Shown: positions 29,175-36,981 of the stretch, piece after piece | Position numbering within the stretch: the stretch's first letter is position 1 | How the letters are laid out: the number at the start of each line of letters is the position of its first letter | From: Pseudomonas alcaligenes | GTDB lineage: Bacteria; Pseudomonadota; Gammaproteobacteria; Pseudomonadales; Pseudomonadaceae | Direction: 5' to 3' | NCBI RefSeq assembly: GCF_041729615.1 | Contig: NZ_CP154874.1 | Span: forward strand, 3,269,501-3,333,500 | DNA: 64,000 bases | Notes under the pieces: model-generated | The model's database searches: none | Told to the model about the DNA's origin: nothing | Seen by the model: only the letters and a program-made list of their open reading frames with translations | Translations under genes and position numbers: made by a program

Positions 29175-30096
29175 GAAAAGACCGCGCTTTCACACCCGCC
29201 AGACCACCTTTCGCCAACTGGAAACCTTCCTCGCCGTGGCCGAGCGCCTCAGCGTGACGGAGGCGGCGCGCGCCCTGCATCTGGCCCAGCCGTCAGTGTC
29301 GACGCAGATCACCAAGCTGGAGCAGGCCCTGGGCATGAACCTGTTCGAGCAGCTGGGCAAGCGCCTGCACCTGACCGATGCCGGGCGCGAAGTGCAGGCC
29401 GGGGCGCGGGAGATCTTCGATGCCCTCGATCATCTGGAGATGCGCCTGGCCCAGCTCAACGGCCTTACCGCCGGGCAGCTGCGCCTCGGCGCGGTGACCA
29501 CCGCCAAGTACCTGGTGCCGCGTCTGCTCGGCCCGTTCTGCCGGCAGTACCCGCAGGTCGAGGTGGAGCTGAACATCGCCAACCGCTCGGAAGTGATCCG
29601 CCGCCTGGAGGACAACCGCGACGACCTCTATGTATTCAGCCAGCCGCCGCGGCACCTGGACCTGGACGTGGTGCCCTTGGCCGACAACCCGCTGGTGGTG
29701 ATCGCCCCGGCCGGGCATCGCCTCGCCGGCCAGCGCCTGCGCTGGGAGCAGCTGGCGGCGGAACCCTTCCTCAGCCGCGAACCGGGCTCCGGCACGCGCC
29801 TGGCCATCGAGGAACATTTCGCCCGCTATGGTTGGAGCCTCAGGCCGCAGATGACCATCGAGAGCAACGAGGCGATCAAGGAGTCGGTCGCCGCCGGCCT
29901 GGGCATCGCCATCCTGTCGCGGCACACGCTGATCCACACCGCGCCGGGCAACCTGGTGGAGCTGGACGTGGAGGGCTTCCCGATTCCCAACCGCTGGTAC
30001 CTGGTGCGCTGGCGCACCAAGAATCCATCGCCGGCCGCACAGGCTTTCAGCCGCTTCGCCGAGGTACCGCTGGAGACCCCGACGCTGCCGGCTTGA
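29173..30096 (+). CDS. LysR-family regulator, CbbR-like
   Basis: LysR-type regulator of 307 residues. The helix-turn-helix at 25-55 (LSVTEAARALHLAQPSVSTQITKLE) and the effector domain with GSGTRLAIEEHF resemble CbbR-type regulators of carbon fixation operons, but no cbb gene is in the window. It diverges from the DUF6671/cysD-like pair. The ATG at 29173 is inside the right arm of a palindrome; there is no clear Shine-Dalgarno, so the start is less certain. The name CbbR is a fold-level likeness only. Confidence 0.75.
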   Translation: MKRPRFHTRQTTFRQLETFLAVAERLSVTEAARALHLAQPSVSTQITKLEQALGMNLFEQLGKRLHLTDAGREVQAGAREIFDALDHLEMRLAQLNGLTAGQLRLGAVTTAKYLVPRLLGPFCRQYPQVEVELNIANRSEVIRRLEDNRDDLYVFSQPPRHLDLDVVPLADNPLVVIAPAGHRLAGQRLRWEQLAAEPFLSREPGSGTRLAIEEHFARYGWSLRPQMTIESNEAIKESVAAGLGIAILSRHTLIHTAPGNLVELDVEGFPIPNRWYLVRWRTKNPSPAAQAFSRFAEVPLETPTLPA

Positions 30097-30101
30097 GCAT
30101 T

Positions 30102-31046
30102 TCAGTCCAGGCGCTGGCTGGCGCGGCTCAGGCGATCATGTACCGCCGCCCAGGCGTCCTGCAGCGGCGGTAGCTGGATGTACAGGCGCTCCAGGCCCAG
30201 CCCATCGAGCTGGTAGAGCGCGGCGTACAGGCGTGCGGCGTAGGCCTGCGGCTCGGCGCCCAGGTCCAGGGCCGGCCCCTGGCTGGGCTGCGCGCGCCCA
30301 CACCAGAGCCAGCCGCAGCGCGGCGAAGCCAAAGCCTCGGCAGGCGCCTGCACGAAGGCCAGGGTCGTGGTGCTGGGCGCGTAGTGACGATGGTGCTGGC
30401 CGGGCGCGCGCACGGCGCCGGCCTTGCCTTCCAGCGGCTCGCCAAGCAGCGCCTCCAGCCGATCCTGGCCGAGCATGCCGCGGCGCAGCAGGCGCGGGCT
30501 GTCGCCCGGCAACAGGCTGACGATGCTCGACTCCAGGCCCACCTGGCAGGGGCCGCCGTCGAGAATCCACAGGTCGCTGCCGGCGAACTGCTGCGCCACG
30601 TGCTCGGCGCTGGTCGGGCTGATCGACATGTAGCGGTTGGCCGAGGGCGCCACCAGGCCACCAGCGAAGGCCGCCAGCAGCGCCTGCGCGCTCGGGTGCG
30701 CCGGCACGCGCAGGGCCACGCTGTCCTGGCCGGCGGTGACGCTGCGCGAGACTTCGTCACGGGCCGGCAGCACCAGGGTCAGCGGCCCCGGCCAGCAGGC
30801 GTCCATCAGCCGTCGCGCGGCCGGTGGAACCTCGGCGGCCCACTGGCCGACCTGCTCGGCGCTGGCCAGGTGCACGATCAGCGGGTTGCTGCTCGGCCGC
30901 CCCTTGAGGGCGAAGACCTGCTCGACCGCCGCCGGCTGGCAGGCATCGGCGGCCAGGCCGTAGACGGTTTCGGTGGGCATGGCGACGAGGCTGCCACCGC
31001 GCAGGCGGGCGGCGCACTGTTGAATATCGGTGGTGATCAGGGGCAT
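30102..31046 (-). CDS. L-threonylcarbamoyladenylate synthase (Sua5/TsaC2 type)
   Basis: Enzyme of 314 residues making threonylcarbamoyl-AMP for the t6A37 tRNA modification. The N-terminal YrdC domain is clear: TETVYGLAADA, KGRPSSNPLIVH, WPGPLTLVL and APSANRYMSISPT. The ~110-residue C-terminal Sua5 domain (after ~200) is also present, so this is the two-domain form. The stop lies five bases from the converging LysR stop. Pseudomonas normally also have a short TsaC, so this could be a second copy. Confidence 0.9.
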   Translation of the reverse strand: MPLITTDIQQCAARLRGGSLVAMPTETVYGLAADACQPAAVEQVFALKGRPSSNPLIVHLASAEQVGQWAAEVPPAARRLMDACWPGPLTLVLPARDEVSRSVTAGQDSVALRVPAHPSAQALLAAFAGGLVAPSANRYMSISPTSAEHVAQQFAGSDLWILDGGPCQVGLESSIVSLLPGDSPRLLRRGMLGQDRLEALLGEPLEGKAGAVRAPGQHHRHYAPSTTTLAFVQAPAEALASPRCGWLWCGRAQPSQGPALDLGAEPQAYAARLYAALYQLDGLGLERLYIQLPPLQDAWAAVHDRLSRASQRLD

Positions 31047-31174
31047 GGCGGGTTATGTGCGGGGCTGCTGTCAGTTGCTGCGACCATAGCGCCTGGCGGC
31101 TCGATCATCCATAGCGAGGTTCGCTTTGGCTCCGGAAATGCCACGGTCACGCAGAGGCGAAGGTAATGCCGGCG

Positions 31175-31867
31175 CTATGGGGACAGGTACGCCGTGAAGT
31201 ACCTGTCCAGCTCGCCTTCGTACTGATCCAGGGCATTCAGGGCCGAAGATGCGAGCAGGTCCAGCAGTATCAGCCCGTTCACGCTCGAGTCCTCCTGGGC
31301 TGCGTGGCGCAGGCGCTTGGCGATGCCCTGGTTGACCTGCCGCAGTTTCTTGTAGGCCTCGCGCAGGCCGTCCAGAGACCAGTCGGGGGACAGTCCGCGC
31401 ATGGCGCGCAGGTGCTGGCCGAGCAGGTAGGTGCCGACGGCGCGGAACAGGGTTTCGTCGTTATCGCTGAAAGGCTGGTGGAACCAGGCCATGGCCCTGA
31501 GGAAGTCGGTATGCGGGCAGCCGCTCGTCGCCCCTATTGCGCCCAGCATGGAGCCGACGGCGCGCTGCAGCGTGGTGTGTTGGCGGATGTCTCTGTCCCG
31601 GTAGAGCACCTGCACATCCACTTCGCTGTGCGAGAGCCGCTCGCCGAGCAGGCGCACGGGTACCTCGAGGGCGGTGGCGAAGGGGCAGTGCGATATCTGC
31701 TCGCTTGTCAGGGGGCAGTGCGGGCACTGGTGGAAGCCCAGGCGTGTCCACTCGGCCGGGGCGTCGGCCTGTGGCGTGCCTGCCGGGTCGATGGAGTGCT
31801 CGGCCACCTGGCCATCGGCGAAGCGGAAGCGGTAGCGGATGAAACTTTCATTCCTGCCCTGCGTCAT
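31175..31867 (-). CDS. DUF6901-like protein of unknown function
   Basis: Soluble protein of 230 residues with a Cys/His cluster in the N-terminal third (HQCPHCPLTSEQISHCPFA) and a helical C-terminal part. It resembles proteins I know as DUF6901, so the assignment is tentative. The ATG at 31867 is preferred over a TTG at 31870. The gene is divergent from the nine-gene signalling operon, with 148 bases of AT-rich promoter region between, and might be co-regulated with it. Its Cys cluster could bind a metal. Confidence 0.55.
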   Translation of the reverse strand: MTQGRNESFIRYRFRFADGQVAEHSIDPAGTPQADAPAEWTRLGFHQCPHCPLTSEQISHCPFATALEVPVRLLGERLSHSEVDVQVLYRDRDIRQHTTLQRAVGSMLGAIGATSGCPHTDFLRAMAWFHQPFSDNDETLFRAVGTYLLGQHLRAMRGLSPDWSLDGLREAYKKLRQVNQGIAKRLRHAAQEDSSVNGLILLDLLASSALNALDQYEGELDRYFTAYLSP

Positions 31868-32015
31868 CAACTAACCTGACCTCAGCACTGGGTTATTGGA
31901 GTTATAGCCTATTGCCATCATGATGTTATTGTGACGCCCGAATCTTGACGCCATACTCAGGTTCACGGAGTCAGTGTCTGTCGGTCTGCATGGCGAATGC
32001 ATCTGGAGCATGAAA

Positions 32016-33299
32016 ATGGATAAATCTTCCCCAGGGCTGTTTGGCGCACTGGTCGAGCAAATCGACCTGGGAATCATCGTCCTGGATGCCAATCTGTGCA
32101 TTCGTTGTTGGAACGGCTTCATCACCCAGCGTAGCGGAAAGGATCAGGCGCAGGCCATCGGCCAGCCCTTTCTGCAGGTGTTTCCGGATGTCGACCAGAA
32201 CTCCTTCGGCAAGATCGTCGAGCTGGCGCGGGGGCGTGGCATTCACGTCTACAACCATTGGCTGGAGCAGGCCCCCCTGGTCAGGCTGAGTGGCGAGGTG
32301 TCGAGCGAGGCAGGGCAGCATCTGCAGAGCACCCTGTTCTTTCCTTTCGCCGGCGATGACGGCGAACCCCTGTTCGGGCTGGTCATGTACGACACGGGCG
32401 CCATCGCCAAATCCAGTGCCCACCTGGAGTCCGCGCTCAATGCCCTGCGCCGCAAGCAGCTGGAGCAGGATCAGCTATTGCGCAAGCTGGATACCGCCAA
32501 CAGCCAGCTGCTGCAGTCCGAGAAACTGGCCGCCATCGGCCAACTGGCCGCAGGTGTGGCGCACGAAATCAACAACCCCATCGGCTTCGTGTTCTCCAAC
32601 CTGAAAACCCTCAGCGGCTACGTGCGCGATCTCCTGAAGATCATCGACGCCGTGGACGGTGTCGCCGATCTCGACGAGCTACGCCAGCTCAAGCGTGGCC
32701 TGGAGTACGACTACATCCGCGGCGATGTGGAGGCACTGATCCATGAGTCCGAGGACGGCATCGATCGGGTCAAGCGCATCATCAGCGCGCTCAAGGACTT
32801 CTCCCACATCGAAGAGGAGGAGTTCCGCCCGGCGGACCTGCACCGGGGCCTGGATACCACCCTCAACGTGGTCAACAACGAGCTCAAGTACAAGGCCGAG
32901 GTGGTCAAGGAGTACGGCGAGTTGCCCGAGGTCGAGTGCATTCCGTCGCAGATCAACCAGGTCGTGATGAACTTGCTGGTCAACGCTGCCCATGCCATCG
33001 AGCAGTTTGGCCGCATCGCCCTGCGCACCGGCTGCGAGCAGGACGAGGTCTGGCTGGAGGTGGAGGACACCGGCAAGGGCATCGAGCCCAAGGTTCTCAA
33101 CCGCATCTTCGAGCCGTTCTTCACCACCAAGCCGGTCGGCAAGGGCACGGGCCTGGGGCTGGCGTTGTCCTACAACATCGTGCAGAAGCATAACGGCCGT
33201 ATCGACGTGCATAGCGAGGTCGGCGTCGGTACGCGCTTCCGTGTCTACCTGCCGATCAAGCAGCCGGCCGGGCCCCAGCAGCAGGAGGTTGCGCCATGA
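32016..33299 (+). CDS. soluble PAS histidine kinase (signalling cluster gene 1)
   Basis: Kinase of 427 residues, no membrane segment. Residues ~5-140 form a PAS-like sensor (DLGIIVLDANLCIRCWN), followed by a coiled coil, then HisKA with the phospho-His183 (GVAHEINNPIGF) and an HATPase with the N box NLLVNAAHAI, G1 DTGKGI and the GTGLGLALS lid. The chosen ATG at 32016 has GGAG at a 7-base spacing; ATG 32010 is too close. It has a sibling kinase at 35842 with the same HEINNPIGF motif. Its last four bases overlap the next gene. Confidence 0.93.
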   Translation: MDKSSPGLFGALVEQIDLGIIVLDANLCIRCWNGFITQRSGKDQAQAIGQPFLQVFPDVDQNSFGKIVELARGRGIHVYNHWLEQAPLVRLSGEVSSEAGQHLQSTLFFPFAGDDGEPLFGLVMYDTGAIAKSSAHLESALNALRRKQLEQDQLLRKLDTANSQLLQSEKLAAIGQLAAGVAHEINNPIGFVFSNLKTLSGYVRDLLKIIDAVDGVADLDELRQLKRGLEYDYIRGDVEALIHESEDGIDRVKRIISALKDFSHIEEEEFRPADLHRGLDTTLNVVNNELKYKAEVVKEYGELPEVECIPSQINQVVMNLLVNAAHAIEQFGRIALRTGCEQDEVWLEVEDTGKGIEPKVLNRIFEPFFTTKPVGKGTGLGLALSYNIVQKHNGRIDVHSEVGVGTRFRVYLPIKQPAGPQQQEVAP

Positions 33300-34642
33300 T
33301 GGGCGCCAGTGACGAGCCGCTCACCCTGCTGCTGGTCGACGACGAGGAGAATATTCTCAATAGCCTGCGCCGGGTCCTGCGCAGCGAGCCCTATCAGCTG
33401 CTCACCGCCGGTAGCGGCGAGGCCGCCCTGGAGCAGCTGGAGTCGACGCATGTCGACCTGGTGATTTCCGATGCGCGCATGCCGGGCATGGATGGCGCCA
33501 CCCTGCTGGCCCAGGTGCAGCAGCGCTGGCCGCATTGCCTGCGCATCCTGCTGACCGGTTACGCCGACCTGACCACCACGGTCAAGGCGATCAACGAGGG
33601 GCAGATCTACCGCTACATCAGCAAGCCCTGGGACGATGACGAGCTGCGCCTGATCATCCGCCAGGCCCTGGCCTTTCAGTACTCGGAGCGCGAGCGCAGC
33701 CGGCTGGAAGCCCTGACCCAGGAACAGAACCGCCAGTTGCAGGAGCTCAATGCGTCCCTCGAACAGCGGGTCAAGGCGCGCACGGCCGAGTTGCAGCAGA
33801 CCGCCGACATGCTCGACCTCGCCTATGAGGAGTTGCGCAACAGCTATATCACCGCCACCGAAGTGTTTGCCAACCTGGTCGCCCAGCGCCTGAGCAAGGA
33901 GCGCCAGACCAACGCCCAGGTGATCGCACTGGTGAAGGCCTATGCCGAGCACTATCAGCTGGATGCCCGCCTGGGTGGCGACCTCGCCATGGCGGCAGCG
34001 CTGTACAACATCGGCAAGCTGACCTGGGACGATCATCTGCTCTCGCGGCCTTCCGACCTGCTCTACAAGGAGGAGAGGGCGCGCTACCGCAAGTATCCTG
34101 AAATCGGCGAGAGCTTGTTGATGACGCTCGAGCCGATCCAGGATGCCGGGCTGATCATTCGCAGCCACCAGGAGCGCTGGGACGGCCAGGGCTATCCCGA
34201 CCGCCTGGAAGGCGAGGCCATTCCGCTGGGTTCGCGCATCCTGCGCCTGGCGGTGGACTTCATCGAGCTGCAGCGCGGCATGGTCCTCGAGCGCAAGCTC
34301 AGTCGCGACGAGGCTCTGCTGCTGATCAAGAAGTACGCCGGGCGCCTCTACGACCCGCAGGTCTGCGAGTCCTTCATCGAGCTGTGCACCACTCTCGCCC
34401 CCGACCTGGTGCTGGCCGACAACACCATCATCGCGCTGGATACCCGTCGCCTGGAGGCTGGCATGGTGCTGGCGCGCAACCTCTACGCGGAGAACGGCAT
34501 GTTGCTGCTGAACGAGGGCAAGCCGCTGACCCGCCCGCTGATCGACAAACTGACGGCCTTCGAGGCTTCCGAGGGGGCGCGCTACACCCTCTTCGTACGC
34601 AAGCCCGAAGTCGATGCCGCTGTGCTGACGGGAGTGTCATGA
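33296..34642 (+). CDS. REC plus degenerate HD-GYP-like response regulator (cluster gene 2)
   Basis: Response regulator of 448 residues. REC is 1-125 (phospho-Asp59, DDEENI start, KPWDD end), followed by a coiled coil and an HD-GYP-like domain. The GYP motif is intact (HQERWDGQGYP at 291-301), but the metal-binding HD dyad is Tyr237-Asn238 (LYNIGK) and the later paired His is reduced to one (SHQE). It may bind c-di-GMP without hydrolysing it; that is inference. It overlaps gene 1 by ATGA, and gene 3 starts with GGAG inside its tail. Confidence 0.85.
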   Translation: MMGASDEPLTLLLVDDEENILNSLRRVLRSEPYQLLTAGSGEAALEQLESTHVDLVISDARMPGMDGATLLAQVQQRWPHCLRILLTGYADLTTTVKAINEGQIYRYISKPWDDDELRLIIRQALAFQYSERERSRLEALTQEQNRQLQELNASLEQRVKARTAELQQTADMLDLAYEELRNSYITATEVFANLVAQRLSKERQTNAQVIALVKAYAEHYQLDARLGGDLAMAAALYNIGKLTWDDHLLSRPSDLLYKEERARYRKYPEIGESLLMTLEPIQDAGLIIRSHQERWDGQGYPDRLEGEAIPLGSRILRLAVDFIELQRGMVLERKLSRDEALLLIKKYAGRLYDPQVCESFIELCTTLAPDLVLADNTIIALDTRRLEAGMVLARNLYAENGMLLLNEGKPLTRPLIDKLTAFEASEGARYTLFVRKPEVDAAVLTGVS

Positions 34643-35188
34643 ATGATCAAGATCCAGCTGGTGGATGACGAGCGGAATATCCTCGCCTCTCTGCAGCGCC
34701 TGCTGCGCCCGCATCCCTGGGAAGTGCATGCCTTCAGTGATGCCCAGGAAGCCCTGCAGGCCCTGACCGAACACGAATATGCGGTGATCATCTCCGACTA
34801 CAAGATGCCCAATCTCGATGGCATCACCTACCTGCAGTTCGCCAAGCAGCGCCAGCCGCATGCCATGCGCATGGTGCTCAGCGGGCACGGCGACCGCCAG
34901 TCGATGATGCAGGCGATCAATCGCGCGGAGATCTACCGCTTCCTGTCCAAACCCTGGGAAGACTATGAGATCGAGACGGCGCTGCAGGCGGCCATCGACC
35001 TCTATCAGCTGCGTTCGGAGAACCAGCGCCTGCTGGCCCAGGTGCGTAATCAGCAGAATGCGCTGGAGCGCCAACGCCAGGAGCTGCAGCGCCTGGAGCA
35101 GGAGCACCCGGGCATCACCCGGGTGCTGCGTGACGCCGATGGCGCTCTGCTGCTGGAGGACGATGCCAGCGAGAGCGGCCATGGCTGA
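34643..35188 (+). CDS. stand-alone receiver with coiled-coil tail (cluster gene 3)
   Basis: Protein of 181 residues: receiver domain 1-120 (phospho-acceptor Asp in SDYKMPN, KPWED at the end) and a C-terminal coiled coil of about 40 residues (LAQVRNQQNALERQRQELQ). No effector domain, so it may pass phosphate or dock onto a partner. The ATG at 34643 has GGAG 8 bases upstream. The receiver is a sibling of those in genes 2, 6 and 9. It overlaps the GTPase start by 8 bases. Confidence 0.9.
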   Translation: MIKIQLVDDERNILASLQRLLRPHPWEVHAFSDAQEALQALTEHEYAVIISDYKMPNLDGITYLQFAKQRQPHAMRMVLSGHGDRQSMMQAINRAEIYRFLSKPWEDYEIETALQAAIDLYQLRSENQRLLAQVRNQQNALERQRQELQRLEQEHPGITRVLRDADGALLLEDDASESGHG

Positions 35189-35849
35189 GTACCTGGCGCT
35201 TGAGCGCAAGCTGATGCTCAAGGTGGTGTACTACGGGCCGGCATTGAGCGGCAAGACCACCAACCTGATGCAGCTGCACACACTGTTGCAGCCGCAGCGC
35301 AAGGGTGAGCTGATGGTGCTCGAGACCCGCGATGACCGCACCCTGTTCTTCGATGTGCTGCCCATCGGCCTGCGCAGCGCGGCCGGCCTCGATCTGCGTC
35401 TCAAGCTCTACACCGTGCCCGGGCAGGTTCAGCACGACAGCACGCGCAAGGCCGTGCTGTCGCGCGCCGACGGGGTGATCTTCGTCGCCGACTCGCAGCC
35501 GGCGCAGCAGGACAACAATGCCAACGCCTTCGACAATCTGGCCGACAGCCTGCAGAAACTGGGCATGGATATCGAACAGCTGCCACTGGTGGTGCAGTTC
35601 AACAAGCGCGATGTGCCCGGGGCGGTGGATGAAGCCGAGTTGCAGGCGCGCTGGGCGGCGACGCCCTGGGCGCCCCTGAGCATGGCATCGGCGCTCAATG
35701 GTATCGGGGTGGTGGAAACCTTTCGTCAGTTGTTGCAGCGCCTTTACCCGCGTCTCGATGCCGAGTTCCACCTGGCCGAGCGCGAAGGCCTGTCGCGTGA
35801 CGATTTTGTCCGTCACCTGAGCGATCTGGGCGGAGCCGGAGATGCGTAG
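35181..35849 (+). CDS. MglA-like small Ras-type GTPase (cluster gene 4)
   Basis: Small GTPase of 222 residues like MglA, the polarity switch of Myxococcus gliding. The P-loop GPALSGKTT is at 19-27, switch I resembles MglA (DDRTLFFDVLP), and the G3 motif is TVPGQ at 78-82, not DxxG, which is also the MglA form. The G4 NKRD is at 141-144. The C-terminal segment (after ~175) is not recognised. It overlaps the genes on both sides by 8 bases. No partner GAP (MglB-like roadblock) gene is visible in the window. Confidence 0.9.
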   Translation: MAEYLALERKLMLKVVYYGPALSGKTTNLMQLHTLLQPQRKGELMVLETRDDRTLFFDVLPIGLRSAAGLDLRLKLYTVPGQVQHDSTRKAVLSRADGVIFVADSQPAQQDNNANAFDNLADSLQKLGMDIEQLPLVVQFNKRDVPGAVDEAELQARWAATPWAPLSMASALNGIGVVETFRQLLQRLYPRLDAEFHLAEREGLSRDDFVRHLSDLGGAGDA

Positions 35850-36972
35850 GTTCGATGATGATCCCGACCTCGGCGAACTGCTCGATGATGAGCGGCGCGT
35901 GCGCCTGCTCGGTCTGTTGCAGGGGCTGTGTGGCGAGAATTTCAGCCTGCAGGCCGAGGCCTGTGCCGGGGCGGAACCGGTGGAGTTCAACCTGGAGACC
36001 ATCGCCTGGCTGAGTTGCCCGGCGGCACCGGCCCGGCAGGCGCCGGCGGCGCGCCTTGTGGAGTTCATTCTCTATTACGTGGCCAAGTACCGCCTGGCGG
36101 CCAGCCTGCACCACGACACCACCGAGGCCAGCTTTGCCGAGCTGCAGCGCCAGCATGCGGCGCTGCAGGAGTCGGAGACGCGCTATCGGGAACTGTCCGA
36201 GCAGCTGCAGTCGCGTGTGCGCGAGCAGGTGCGGGTGATCGAGGATACCCAGCAACAGCTCTACGAGAGCGCGCGCCTGCGTGCCATCGGCCAGCTTGCC
36301 GCAGGGGTGGCTCACGAGATCAACAACCCGATCGGTTTCATCGCCAGCAATCTGCGCGTGGCCGGCGAGTACCTCGACGAGCTGGGCGGCCAATTGCCTG
36401 CGGAGCAGCCCATTGCCGCAGTGCTGGAAGACTTCCGTGCGCTGCTGCAGGAATCGCTCAGCGGTGCCCAGCGCATCGCCGCCATCGTGGCCGACCTGAA
36501 GACCTTCGCCAATATCGATCAGGAGGACTTCGTTCCCTGCGACCTCAATCAGCTCATCGCCAGTACCTGCCACCTGGTCGAGGCCGAGTTCAATCATGCG
36601 CTGACCATCGAACAGCGCCTGGGGGCTGTGCCGCAGCTGGCAGGCTACCCGGCGAAGATTTCCCAGGCGCTGTACAACGTCCTGGATAACGCCGCACAGG
36701 CGATTGCCGACAGTGGCCGGGTGCGCGTCACCAGCCGGGTGGGCGAGGGTGGCTGCAGCGAAGTGCTGGTGGAGGACAATGGCTGCGGCATCGCCAGCGA
36801 ACACCTGGAGCGCCTGTTCGACCCGTTCTTCACCACGCGCCCGGTGGGCTCCGGCACCGGGCTGGGCCTGAGCGTGGCGCGTGACATCATGACGGCGCAC
36901 CGTGGAGAGATCCTCGTGCACAGCAAGCCAGGCTCCGGAACGCGCGTGATCCTGCGCTTTCTGAGCCGGTAA
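35842..36972 (+). CDS. soluble histidine kinase (cluster gene 5)
   Basis: Kinase of 376 residues, no membrane segment. The N-terminal ~110 residues are of unknown fold (DDDPDLGELLDDERRVRLL), then a coiled coil, HisKA with His158 (GVAHEINNPIGFIASNL) and HATPase (VEDNGCGI, then GTGLGLSVAR). It is a sibling of the gene-1 kinase, with the same HisKA sub-type and similar FDPFFTT motif, but a different N-terminus. It overlaps the GTPase gene by 8 bases, and gene 6 starts 9 bases after its stop. The kinases probably feed several of the cluster's receivers. Confidence 0.92.
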   Translation: MRRFDDDPDLGELLDDERRVRLLGLLQGLCGENFSLQAEACAGAEPVEFNLETIAWLSCPAAPARQAPAARLVEFILYYVAKYRLAASLHHDTTEASFAELQRQHAALQESETRYRELSEQLQSRVREQVRVIEDTQQQLYESARLRAIGQLAAGVAHEINNPIGFIASNLRVAGEYLDELGGQLPAEQPIAAVLEDFRALLQESLSGAQRIAAIVADLKTFANIDQEDFVPCDLNQLIASTCHLVEAEFNHALTIEQRLGAVPQLAGYPAKISQALYNVLDNAAQAIADSGRVRVTSRVGEGGCSEVLVEDNGCGIASEHLERLFDPFFTTRPVGSGTGLGLSVARDIMTAHRGEILVHSKPGSGTRVILRFLSR

Positions 36973-36981
36973 GGAGCCGCA

